From Patescibacteria group bacterium UBA6899 (GTDB taxonomy: Bacteria; Patescibacteriota; Minisyncoccia; Phycocordibacterales; UBA6899), in contig DKBN01000006.1 in the NCBI GenBank assembly GCA_002451235.1, positions 33,838-67,749 on the forward strand: 33,912 nucleotides of DNA, given 5' to 3'. Positions 25,242 to 32,500 of this stretch are shown in pieces. The stretch's first letter is position 1; the number at the start of each line of letters is the position of its first letter. Below the pieces are notes generated by a model, which worked only from the letters and a program-made list of their open reading frames with translations, ran no database searches and was not told the origin of the DNA. Both the position numbers and the translations under genes were made by a program.

Positions 25242-25958
25242 ATGCGCCGTGAAGTCGCTGAACAATTAAAGAACCAGACTCGGGATGCGTACGATGCGGC
25301 TGCAAAAGAGTTCTCGGATTCGCGAGCGAAATTCTGGGAAGAACTCTCCTATCTCGGGGAACATGCCGTTCCCGGTTCCCGTATTCTCGACGTCGGTTGC
25401 GGAAACGGACGGCTCCTTTCTATCCTTCCAGGAAACGTCGAATACATCGGGGTCGATTTTTCAAAGGAGCTCCTCTCAATCGCTCGTGCGCGGCACCCCG
25501 GAGGGACCTTCATTCATGGAAACGCAACAGATCTCCCGTTCTCCGACCGGGAGTTTGACACTGTTTTCTCGTTCGCGACCCTGCATCACATTCCTTCCCG
25601 AGAGTTGCGCCGAAAAGCAGTCGCTGAGATGGCGCGCGTCCTCCGGCCCGGCGGCACACTCATTGTCACCGCATGGGACCTTTGGCATGCGAATCATCTG
25701 GGGGACCTCGCCCGCGGCATACTCCGCGCCTTGGTGCGATCCGGAAGCGCAGATGTTGGCGACATATTCCTTCCGCTCGGAAAAAAGAAAGGGACTCGGT
25801 ATATCCATGGATTCACTAGAACGGGGCTTCTTCGCCTCCTTGCGAAGAGTGGGTTCGCGATCGTTGATAGCGAGATAGCTGTACGAAATAATACGCACCG
25901 CGAGCGGAACATCGTCGTAATCGCAAGACGTTCACAAAACGTTCAAAGTTCTCTGTAA
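25242..25958 (+). CDS. Trm9/ALKBH8-like class I methyltransferase (candidate tRNA wobble enzyme)
   Basis: The 238-residue protein begins with a helix ending YDAAAKEFSDSRAKFWEEL (about 17-35), matching the Y-x3-A-x2-FSxTRxxxW lead-in of Trm9 and ALKBH8. It then has RILDVGCGNGRLLSI (48-61), YIGVDFSKELL, GNATDLPFSDREFDTVFS, FATLHHIPSRELRRKAVAEM and LRPGGTLIVTAWDLW, again Trm9-like down to the AW. The end has RYIHGFTRTGLLRLLAKSGF, like the YYHxFxxGEL segment of Trm9. Trm9 methylates cm5U34 to mcm5U34, the step after Elp3, which is encoded next door in the opposite direction. The pairing is inference; generic small-molecule methylation remains possible. Confidence 0.8.
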   Translation: MRREVAEQLKNQTRDAYDAAAKEFSDSRAKFWEELSYLGEHAVPGSRILDVGCGNGRLLSILPGNVEYIGVDFSKELLSIARARHPGGTFIHGNATDLPFSDREFDTVFSFATLHHIPSRELRRKAVAEMARVLRPGGTLIVTAWDLWHANHLGDLARGILRALVRSGSADVGDIFLPLGKKKGTRYIHGFTRTGLLRLLAKSGFAIVDSEIAVRNNTHRERNIVVIARRSQNVQSSL

Positions 25959-25988
25959 CATGAATTTGGGAATAAAAGGTGTTTAAAG

Positions 25989-26015
25989 ATTAATTTGACA
26001 TATTATCAAATTAAT
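25989..26015. promoter_or_regulatory. Perfect palindromic operator candidate
   Basis: ATTAATTTGA (25989-25998) and TCAAATTAAT (26006-26015) form a perfect 10-bp inverted repeat with a 7-base centre, covering the -35 and part of the spacer. No T-tract follows, so it is not a terminator. A related TCAATTTGA lies at 26033-26041 before the ribosome site. Confidence 0.7.
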
Positions 26016-26023
26016 AATATAAT
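25995..26023 (+). promoter_or_regulatory. Perfect consensus sigma-70 promoter
   Basis: TTGACA at 25995-26000, a 17-base spacer, and TATAAT at 26018-26023. Start of transcription is expected near 26030, leaving a leader of about 24 bases with AAAGGAG before the ATG at 26054. Confidence 0.88.
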
Positions 26024-26053
26024 TCATTTAGATCAATTTGAAAGGAGTAGAAG

Positions 26054-26887
26054 ATGCATCCACTGGTTATCGGACTATCGACACCATCTCTTTTCGGAAT
26101 TCCAGTAAAAACTCAATGCAGAAAACTCGCAGCCGCTGAGTTCGGAGCAATTGAACTTTTTCTCTTCCCCGAACAAGCGAAGCGCCTGCCGGAATATCGG
26201 CGATACGCGGATGAGTATGATTTGACTCTGACGCTACACCAACCGTGGAGTTTCAAAGAGAGCGGCGGCTTCCTTCTTAACCGCATCCTGGAAGCGTTCA
26301 GATACCTCCCGCGAAACAACTATACCCTTTGGGAAATCACGAAGGATGCACATGGGGAAATGTGCGTTACGTACTTCGACCGATTTCCCGAGGTGCTTGT
26401 GATGAGAGCGCGAAATGCAGAGCACGCTTTCCAAACGGCAACTACATGGTACGGGACTGGCAAATCCCGGAGATGGCGGGTCCCGTATCAGAAATTCATC
26501 GATGAGGTACGCTCGAAACGGCTACTTGTGGTATTCGATACATACCACGTCATCGAGTGGGCGCTTTCCGCACCTGGTGGCAAACTCCTGCAGTTCGACG
26601 AAGAAGAGCTGGCATCAGTCCTCATCAATTGCTGGGAACAAATCGGGCCAGAGCAGATCGTCGAGATCCACTGGAATGATTTCTCTCGAAAAACGAACGA
26701 GGATGCGAGGGATTGTCTCCCGGGGGAAGGGTGTCTTGCGCTTGGTCTTCGCAGACTTGCAGCGGAGATCCATCGATGTGGGTGGGGTGGGACCATTATT
26801 CCAGAGGTTTCGCCACTCCATCTTTTCCCATTCACACTAAACAAGCTTGTCGATCTTCGTCAGCGGGTCGAATGGTTCTTCAAGTGA
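26054..26887 (+). CDS. TIM-barrel sugar isomerase/epimerase-like (AP endonuclease 2 fold) protein
   Basis: The 277-residue protein follows the xylose-isomerase-like barrel: AAAEFGAIELFLFPEQAK, LTLHQPWSF (strand 2 with His), VLVMRARN, LLVVFDTYHVIEWA (Asp, His), EQIVEIHWNDFS (Glu, His), and GCLALGLRRLAAEIHRCGWGGTIIPEVSP (final Glu). The acidic and His residues at strand ends could bind a metal. Unlike most genes here it has a consensus promoter, a strong AAAGGAG six bases before the ATG, an operator-like palindrome and its own terminator. That points to separately controlled, strong expression, and perhaps to transfer. Substrate unknown. Confidence 0.8.
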   Translation: MHPLVIGLSTPSLFGIPVKTQCRKLAAAEFGAIELFLFPEQAKRLPEYRRYADEYDLTLTLHQPWSFKESGGFLLNRILEAFRYLPRNNYTLWEITKDAHGEMCVTYFDRFPEVLVMRARNAEHAFQTATTWYGTGKSRRWRVPYQKFIDEVRSKRLLVVFDTYHVIEWALSAPGGKLLQFDEEELASVLINCWEQIGPEQIVEIHWNDFSRKTNEDARDCLPGEGCLALGLRRLAAEIHRCGWGGTIIPEVSPLHLFPFTLNKLVDLRQRVEWFFK

Positions 26888-26894
26888 TGACTCG

Positions 26895-26929
26895 GGGTCG
26901 TGGCGCATGCGCCACGACCCTTTATTATT
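26895..26929 (+). terminator. Rho-independent terminator
   Basis: A perfect palindrome spans 26895-26920 (GGGTCGTGGCG, CATG, CGCCACGACCC), followed by TTTATTATT on the plus strand. It ends the TIM-barrel gene and stands four bases from the stop of the convergent dehydrogenase gene, which it may also serve. Confidence 0.92.
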
Positions 26930-27788
26930 CTCCGTAGACATCATTCAACCTGGCAATATCCTTCCCCGAATCGCGCAATAGTCGATTGTTCTTCTTGGAG
27001 AATGCTTCGAGCAACTTTTCCCCGTCGATATCATCCGGGTTCGCTTCCTTGTACATGAGCGCGAATGCTGCAAAATCCTTGATGAAGCAGTCTCCTCCCG
27101 CTCCGCGTCCACCCTTATGTACCGGATCGATATACCTTGATGGAAACCATGGATTATCAAGGATCGCCTGTCTCACTGATTTCCACGGGATATCATGTTT
27201 TTGGGCGAGGTCATACAAAAGGTTGGAGAAGACGATCGTGGCGTATCCGAGCGCGTTGTGGGTATACTTGAGCATTTCCGCCTCTTCTGCCCTACATATT
27301 TTTTCATGCGCCGCCCGTGGCCCGAGAGAGAGTATTCGCTTCGCGATCTCGTGATATTCGCGCGTCTCTTCGGGAATACCCACGAACATACGTTCGGGAT
27401 TATCGACATCATGGCGGGCATATGCCTCGCGAAGAAATTCCGGCATATGTACGATCTTGATGTTAGGAAATTCCCGCGCAAGCCTTCTTGTCGTCCCTAT
27501 CTTGACCGTAGATTTGATAATCGCGATCTTTCCGTCCCCCACCAAAGACAATGCATCCTCGACCGCACTGGCATCGAATCCTTTTGGCGTCGTCGGGGTC
27601 GGGACCGCGACAAAGACGATATCACACTTGCGGATCTGTTCTTTGTTTTTTCGGTATGCCTCTTCTAAGGCGTAACGTACGACGGGATAACCTTTGTCTT
27701 CGTAATGGTCGGCGTAATTCTTCCCGATCCATCCCTGGCCGATAAAACCAAGCAACGGTTTTGTGTGGAGATCTTTTCTCTTGTTCAT
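26925..27788 (-). CDS. Short UDP-glucose/GDP-mannose dehydrogenase-like protein, copy 1
   Basis: The 287-residue protein has the NAD-binding GFIGQGWIG at 14-22, VFVAVPTPTTPKGFD at 58-72, KSTVKIGTT near 92-100, PEFLREAYARHDVDNPER near 116-133, the central-domain EMLKYTHNAL (Lys174, Asn178) and GGRGAGGDCFIKD with Cys234 and Lys237, the catalytic pair of UDP-glucose dehydrogenases. Normal enzymes continue another 100-150 residues with the UDP-binding domain; here the protein ends after the helix that follows the central domain. It is not a truncation by frameshift: the same length is seen in the paralog at 28304-29212. It may oxidise a sugar nucleotide with a partner or another substrate. Confidence 0.88.
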   Translation of the reverse strand: MNKRKDLHTKPLLGFIGQGWIGKNYADHYEDKGYPVVRYALEEAYRKNKEQIRKCDIVFVAVPTPTTPKGFDASAVEDALSLVGDGKIAIIKSTVKIGTTRRLAREFPNIKIVHMPEFLREAYARHDVDNPERMFVGIPEETREYHEIAKRILSLGPRAAHEKICRAEEAEMLKYTHNALGYATIVFSNLLYDLAQKHDIPWKSVRQAILDNPWFPSRYIDPVHKGGRGAGGDCFIKDFAAFALMYKEANPDDIDGEKLLEAFSKKNNRLLRDSGKDIARLNDVYGE

Positions 27789-27809
27789 GGCACTCTCGCC
27801 GACTAAACA

Positions 27810-28307
27810 CTACTTCCCTTCTTGGATATGGCTGAGATACGCCTCCAAATCCACCTTTTCGTCCATGTCTTTGACCTTTGGGCCGGAGATCCCAAGCCGA
27901 TGTTTCGACGTCGTGATGACCGTGTTTGCGAACAAATACGCCACCCGAAGCGTGAAGTCCGTGAATGGGTGGTTGTACCAGAGAGTGACATCCTTTCCGA
28001 GCAAGCGCCAAAGGGGACCGCCGAGCACCACATAAAGCGGAGTGAGGTGCACGAACACGCGGTCGTAATTCTTGCGTTCGGACCAGATATATCGGAAAAA
28101 GTTCCAAAGATATCGCATGCGCGACCTCCTGATCTCCTTCCCGAGCGAATGAATGACAATATCTTTCGGCAAATTATGTCCTCGCTCTTCGAGGCAAATG
28201 ATCGTCACCTTCTCGCATTCCTTCACGAAATCCATCAATCTGCTGTGGAAAAACCCGAACAGTTCATGGTCTTTGTCCACTCGCTCTGTGATGATCAATA
28301 CTTTCAT
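27810..28307 (-). CDS. Half-length GT4: N-terminal (acceptor) domain only
   Basis: The 165-residue protein aligns through its length with the first half of the GT4 at 17643-18695: MKVLIITERVDKDHELFGFF, VTIICLEERGHNLP, RSRMRYLWNFFRYIWSER, YDRVFVHLTPLYVVLGG, VTLWYNHPFTDFTLRVA. It ends at VDLEAYLSHIQEGK, just where the inter-domain linker would lead to the donor domain, which is absent; the next gene starts 22 bases later. It overlaps the upstream dehydrogenase as ATGA and is an intact frame, so it may be either a decayed enzyme or a kept single-domain protein. Alone it should not bind a nucleotide sugar. Confidence 0.85.
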   Translation of the reverse strand: MKVLIITERVDKDHELFGFFHSRLMDFVKECEKVTIICLEERGHNLPKDIVIHSLGKEIRRSRMRYLWNFFRYIWSERKNYDRVFVHLTPLYVVLGGPLWRLLGKDVTLWYNHPFTDFTLRVAYLFANTVITTSKHRLGISGPKVKDMDEKVDLEAYLSHIQEGK

Positions 28308-29212
28308 ACACGTTTCGTAAAGCGAGTGTCTTGGATCAGATCCCCATAGACGGACTCCAGGAGATCGAGATCCTTCCCGCTGGTAAGCAACAAATGAAGG
28401 TTCTTTTCACGAAGGGCTTCGAGCACCTCGACGCCGAATGGGTTCCCCACGACCCTTCTATAGTGCTGCTCGAATGCGGCAAAATCTTTAATGAAACAGT
28501 GGCCGCCAGCCCCGCGTCCTGGTGTCCCCCCTAGATGCTTTTGGTGATGGATTGGTTGCATGTGGGACATGCCGATCCGAGGGTCTGCTCCGATATTCTC
28601 GGCAACGACGCTCCAGTCGATCTTATGATATCGCGCAACATCATAGAACAAGTTCGTGAAGATCACTTTCCAATACAGAAAGAGATTTCTGCCGTATTTC
28701 GCAAGTTCCGACTCCTCGGAGCGGCAGATCTTTTTATATGGGGCATCGGGGAGCACTTCCAAAACCTTCTCAGCCGCCTTTCTCCAGCGCGGATCATCGA
28801 CGGGAATGCCGACAATGTTGCTGTCCGGGTGATCGACGTCCTCACGAGCCGACGCCTCACGGAGGAATTCCGGAGAATGAAGGACGAAAATGCTCGGATT
28901 CTCTTTCTGGATGGAGGCAGTCGCTCCGGGAAGCACCGTCGATTTGATGACCGCGATCTTCCCCCTCCCGACGACCTTGATCGTTTCGCGAACGATACTG
29001 TCGTCGAATCCTTCCGGTGTCGACGGGGTCGGGACAGCAATGAACACAATGTCGCAGTCCTTGATAAGCTCCTTGTTCTTCGCGTGAGAGATCTCGGCGC
29101 TATAGCGAACGATATCGAACCCGCGCTCCTCGAAGTTATCGGCATAGTTCTTGCCGATCCATCCCTGGCCGATGAACCCGATCTTGACCTGTTGTTGTAC
29201 GCTGTTCGACAT
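28304..29212 (-). CDS. Short UDP-glucose/GDP-mannose dehydrogenase-like protein, copy 2
   Basis: The 302-residue protein has GFIGQGWIG at 12-20, VFIAVPTPSTPEGFD, KSTVLPGAT, SPEFLREASAREDVDHPD, ELAKYGRNLF and GRGAGGHCFIKD with Cys239 and Lys242. It lacks the C-terminal UDP-binding domain, as does its paralog 500 bases away. It has a 12-residue insertion before the catalytic loop (IHHQKHLGGTP) that copy 1 lacks. I start it at ATG 29212, which has GGTGA eight bases upstream and begins two turns before the Rossmann strand; the open frame continues 69 codons farther into the epimerase gene, but that part looks non-coding. Downstream it is coupled to the half GT4. Confidence 0.87.
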   Translation of the reverse strand: MSNSVQQQVKIGFIGQGWIGKNYADNFEERGFDIVRYSAEISHAKNKELIKDCDIVFIAVPTPSTPEGFDDSIVRETIKVVGRGKIAVIKSTVLPGATASIQKENPSIFVLHSPEFLREASAREDVDHPDSNIVGIPVDDPRWRKAAEKVLEVLPDAPYKKICRSEESELAKYGRNLFLYWKVIFTNLFYDVARYHKIDWSVVAENIGADPRIGMSHMQPIHHQKHLGGTPGRGAGGHCFIKDFAAFEQHYRRVVGNPFGVEVLEALREKNLHLLLTSGKDLDLLESVYGDLIQDTRFTKRV

Positions 29213-29327
29213 GAGGTGATTCACCAGAGAAATACGAGATGATAACGATAACCCGGCATACGCCGTATGGGTCGCACAATCACAAGAATATACGGGAAAA
29301 TCAATGGAACGCAAGCATTCACTCCTC

Positions 29328-30299
29328 TCAGGAAGTTCTTCTCTGTACACCTTGTAACCGCGGAAGGAGTTTCTTTGCGTGCCAATCGAATTGGGGCTGT
29401 AACCCCTCGCGAAGCGCAATCGTCGGAACGAAATCGAGGAGCCGCTTGGCCTTATCGATCACCGCCTGCGTCTCTTTTTGGTCGCCATAGCGCGGCGGGA
29501 GCTCGACTATCCGGATCCGTCCCGGAGCAATATCGCGGATGATGGCGATCCCTTCCCCTGTTGTGCTCGTCTGATCGTTCCCGATATTGATGATCTCTCC
29601 CTGGACCGCCTCGATCCGATCAAGTGCGAGGATGCATGCACGAACAATATCTCCGACGTAGGTAAAGCTTCGGACATGCGTTTCGCTCCCTTGATAGAGC
29701 GGAAATTCCGCCTCTGTGAGGATCGAGTGGATCAGTTTGTGATACAGCTTCTCTGGCCGTTCTCTGGGACCATAGACCGAGAACAAGCGCAAAGAGACGA
29801 CCGGGAGTCCGTCGCTTCGGAACTTCGAGAGTGCGAGCTGCTCCGCCGCGAGCTTGGTCACGCCGTACGGGGAGATCGGGCGAGGGAGTTCCTCTTCGCT
29901 TCCCCGCGCCGTCTTTCCATAGATGGACGAGGTCGAGATATGAACGAACGCGCGAAGCTTCGGTAGCCCTAGGGCATAGGCAAGGAGCGCGCTCGTCGCG
30001 GAGATATTGTTTTCCACATATCTTGAGAAACCAGTCTCTTTCGATATCCCCGGCTGAGCGGCGAAATGCACGATCGCATTGACCTCCCCGAATGTCTTTC
30101 TGAGATCAGAGGTGTTGATATCCGCGATCTCGACCTTCCCCCCTGCCGCTTTCACGTCAGCGATATTGAGAAGTTTGATCGCAGGGTCGTAATAGGGATC
30201 GAGGTTATCGATACCGAACACTGTTTCGCCCCTCTCAAGGAGCGCTTCGGCAACATGCGATCCGATCGCCCCGCCGATACCGGTGATAAGAATCTTCAT
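29328..30299 (-). CDS. UDP-glucuronate 4-epimerase-like NDP-sugar epimerase
   Basis: The 323-residue extended SDR starts ILITGIGGAIGSHVAEALL (GxxGxxG), followed by DNLDPYYDPAIK, the loop typical of UDP-glucuronate 4-epimerases. It has VHFAAQPGI, STSSIYGKT and SPYGVTKLAAEQ (YxxxK), LRLFSVYGPRERPEKL, and RSFTYVGDIVRA. The enzyme would interconvert UDP-glucuronate and UDP-galacturonate, which fits the neighbouring dehydrogenases that would make UDP-glucuronate. TATACT lies 10 bases before the ATG, giving a leader of only about four bases. Confidence 0.88.
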   Translation of the reverse strand: MKILITGIGGAIGSHVAEALLERGETVFGIDNLDPYYDPAIKLLNIADVKAAGGKVEIADINTSDLRKTFGEVNAIVHFAAQPGISKETGFSRYVENNISATSALLAYALGLPKLRAFVHISTSSIYGKTARGSEEELPRPISPYGVTKLAAEQLALSKFRSDGLPVVSLRLFSVYGPRERPEKLYHKLIHSILTEAEFPLYQGSETHVRSFTYVGDIVRACILALDRIEAVQGEIINIGNDQTSTTGEGIAIIRDIAPGRIRIVELPPRYGDQKETQAVIDKAKRLLDFVPTIALREGLQPQFDWHAKKLLPRLQGVQRRTS

Positions 30300-30309
30300 A
30301 TGCTATTAC

Positions 30310-30315
30310 AGTATA
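30310..30315 (-). promoter_or_regulatory. -10 box, near-leaderless, before the epimerase
   Basis: TATACT on the minus strand, then 10 bases and the ATG at 30299. No Shine-Dalgarno fits in this gap. The -35 side lies in the end of the YvcK-like gene and shows no clear match. Confidence 0.45.
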
Positions 30316-30322
30316 GGCAATA

Positions 30323-31330
30323 CTATACCAATCCCATGATGATCATGGCGAGTTTTTCGGGATCGTGGCGAATTAGGGTGCGACGAAGCGGGTCTCGCTT
30401 CGCGATCCTTGCCACTCCCAACGCAAGGAGGTTCGCGCCGACAAGGTTCCTCCCCGAGCGTCTGCACTTCTCTCCACAAATGACCGGTTCTCCTTCGTCC
30501 GCATATCGACGGGTCAATGCTTTTGGGGGCTTCTTTGTGTTATACACGATCGTATCGAATACTCGTGACGCGATGTATGATTCGAGCGTTTCGACATAAT
30601 CCGTAACGGAAAAATTATCTGTGTGTCCTTGCTGGCTCATTAAATTCGCGATATAAACCTTTTTCGCCCGCGAACGAGCGAATGCCTTTGCTACCCCAGA
30701 AACGAGAAAATTCGGAAGGATCGAGGTATAGAGCTTGCCCGGGCCCACAACAATGAGGTCGGCTTTCGCGATCGCTCGAAGTGCCTTTGGATTAGCTTTT
30801 CCTTTCGGCTCGATCCAAATCCTTTTGATACCGTATTTCGAGACGAGCTGGTATTCCATGAACGCGCTTTCTCCATGAAGGACCTTTCCGTTCTTGAGTT
30901 CTGCATTGAGGTGGATCTTCTCAAGTGTGACCGGAACAACCCGCCCCTTGATGTTGAGTATGTCATGAAGTTTATTGAGTGCGCTCTCAAAGTTCCCTGT
31001 GATCTGCTCAAGCGTGGAAATAAGGATATTCCCAAAGCTGTGGCCAGCGAGTTCCCCCCGATCGAATCGGTGGTTCATCAACTTTCGCATCGTAAGCCCG
31101 GCATCGGAGAGGGCCACCAGGCACTGGCGGATGTCTCCGGGAGGAAGAACACCGAACTCGTCGCGTAGGCGGCCTGTCGAGCCCCCATCGTCGGCCATCG
31201 TCACGATCGCGGTGAGATCGACCGAATATTCCTTGAGTCCAGAGAGAACCGTGAAGGTACCGGTCCCTCCTCCGATTACCACAACTTTCTTCCGGCGGTT
31301 AGCACTACTCTCGCGTTGCGCATCGGGCAT
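30323..31330 (-). CDS. YvcK/CofD-like gluconeogenesis factor
   Basis: The 335-residue protein has VVVIGGGTGTFTVLSGLKEY, ADDGGSTGRLRDEFGVLPPGDIRQ in two adjoining parts, SFGNILISTLEQITGNFESAL, LIVVGPGKLYTSILPNFL and VYIANLMSQQGHTDNFSVTDY. These are YvcK/GlmR motifs of the CofD superfamily. YvcK proteins bind UDP-GlcNAc and help control cell-wall precursor flow. It is usually chromosomal housekeeping in Patescibacteria, so it may mark the border between core and accessory glycan genes. I prefer ATG 31330; a TTG ten codons upstream is possible. TATAAC overlaps the region just before the ATG, but spacing is poor. Confidence 0.92.
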   Translation of the reverse strand: MPDAQRESSANRRKKVVVIGGGTGTFTVLSGLKEYSVDLTAIVTMADDGGSTGRLRDEFGVLPPGDIRQCLVALSDAGLTMRKLMNHRFDRGELAGHSFGNILISTLEQITGNFESALNKLHDILNIKGRVVPVTLEKIHLNAELKNGKVLHGESAFMEYQLVSKYGIKRIWIEPKGKANPKALRAIAKADLIVVGPGKLYTSILPNFLVSGVAKAFARSRAKKVYIANLMSQQGHTDNFSVTDYVETLESYIASRVFDTIVYNTKKPPKALTRRYADEGEPVICGEKCRRSGRNLVGANLLALGVARIAKRDPLRRTLIRHDPEKLAMIIMGLV

Positions 31331-31363
31331 ATTGTTATAGACAACACTACCTGAGAGCAAAAG

Positions 31364-32500
31364 TCACGCACTTTTTTTTGCTTCGTATGCTTTATCCCAA
31401 CTTTTCTTATAGAAGTCGTATGTCCGTCTTTTGTCAGGCAATCGCTCTAATGATTTGTGCGCGCCTTCCTTTAAGCGCTCACGTAATCCATGATCTCCTA
31501 GGATACGCGAGATGGCATCCGCAAGCGCGTCGGCATTGCCAGCGGGGACCACAAGACCACTCTCTTCATTCACCACGACCTCACCAGCGCACCCGACATC
31601 AGTCATCACGATCGGGGCGCCCGCGGACATTGCCTCGATCACCGCGAGCCCCCATCCCTCATAGAGGGACGGCTGTACATAGCAATCAGCGGTCTTGTAA
31701 TAGCCTATGACGTCGTGCGACCAAGGAAGAAAACGGACATGTTCGTCGATCCCGAGCCACTCGGATAGTGCGACCAGTCGCGTCCGTTGACTGCCGTTGC
31801 CGACGATGATCAGGAGACTCCGTTCGTAGGTCTTCCGCACCTCCTGAAACGCACGCAAGAGAAGCGCGAAATCCTTTTCCGGCTCGAGTCTTCCAACCGA
31901 GAGGATGATCTCTGTATACCCGGGATATTCTTGATGGAGATCGGTCTTCTCCCCTTCTCGTAACGCTGTTTCGGTGAAAATCGGGACAACGGTGAGTTTT
32001 CTCTCTAAAACACCGAGGCCGACCACGCTTTGTTTTATCCTGTTTGATACGATCCGTATGCCGTCCGCGCGTGTAAGCAAGAACATACCTATCGAGAACC
32101 TGATGGTGTTGAGGAACGACGCGTGACGCCAAAAAGGGCTGAATGGGTCTGTATGCAGTTGGATATGGAATGCCTGACCGCGGGTGAGAGCGAGCACGTA
32201 CCCCACGATCCCAGATTCGAACGGATCCTGAACCGATATGACCCAATCGTCTGTGCCTTGTGGGATGATCTTTATCCCTATGCGCCATGCATCAAAGAGG
32301 TAGAAGATTTTTGACCATGAATCTGTGGGGTGAATGAAAGCGTTATCACTGATCCGTTCGTCCACATAATGTGCCTTACGGAGTGAAAATACGATGATGT
32401 GCATCTCATCGACCATCGCCCCCTGCTCGACCAAGCGCTTCCGCACCGCGCTCTCGGGGTCAAATACGTTCCGATCACTACCAATGACGAGAAGTTTCAT
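31364..32500 (-). CDS. Family 4 glycosyltransferase
   Basis: The 378-residue GT-B enzyme has an N-terminal domain starting MKLLVIGSDRNVFDPESAVR, then FHIQLHTDPFSP, RADGIRIVSNRIKQS, and donor-domain motifs EIILSVGRLEPEKDFALLL, LIIVGNGSQRTRL, VRFLPWSHDVIGYYK and VQPSLYEGWGLAVIEAMSAG with the E-x7-E pair. It probably acts on a lipid-linked glycan at the inner membrane face. The ATG overlaps the stop of the GT4 before it as ATGA, so the two are coupled. Its stop is 33 bases before the YvcK-like start. Confidence 0.93.
   Translation of the reverse strand: MKLLVIGSDRNVFDPESAVRKRLVEQGAMVDEMHIIVFSLRKAHYVDERISDNAFIHPTDSWSKIFYLFDAWRIGIKIIPQGTDDWVISVQDPFESGIVGYVLALTRGQAFHIQLHTDPFSPFWRHASFLNTIRFSIGMFLLTRADGIRIVSNRIKQSVVGLGVLERKLTVVPIFTETALREGEKTDLHQEYPGYTEIILSVGRLEPEKDFALLLRAFQEVRKTYERSLLIIVGNGSQRTRLVALSEWLGIDEHVRFLPWSHDVIGYYKTADCYVQPSLYEGWGLAVIEAMSAGAPIVMTDVGCAGEVVVNEESGLVVPAGNADALADAISRILGDHGLRERLKEGAHKSLERLPDKRRTYDFYKKSWDKAYEAKKSA

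Noticed and set aside
25989..26015. The AT-rich palindrome as a terminator for the Trm9-like gene
   Set aside because: The stem is AT-only apart from two GC pairs and no T-tract follows; it coincides with a consensus -35.
29257..29269. Short inverted repeat CATACG-C-CGTATG between epimerase and dehydrogenase
   Set aside because: Only six base pairs with a one-base centre and no T-tract; likely chance.
29213..29419. N-terminal extension of the second dehydrogenase
   Set aside because: It runs into the end of the epimerase gene in another frame and has no motif; ATG 29212 has a GGTGA ribosome site and begins close to the Rossmann strand.
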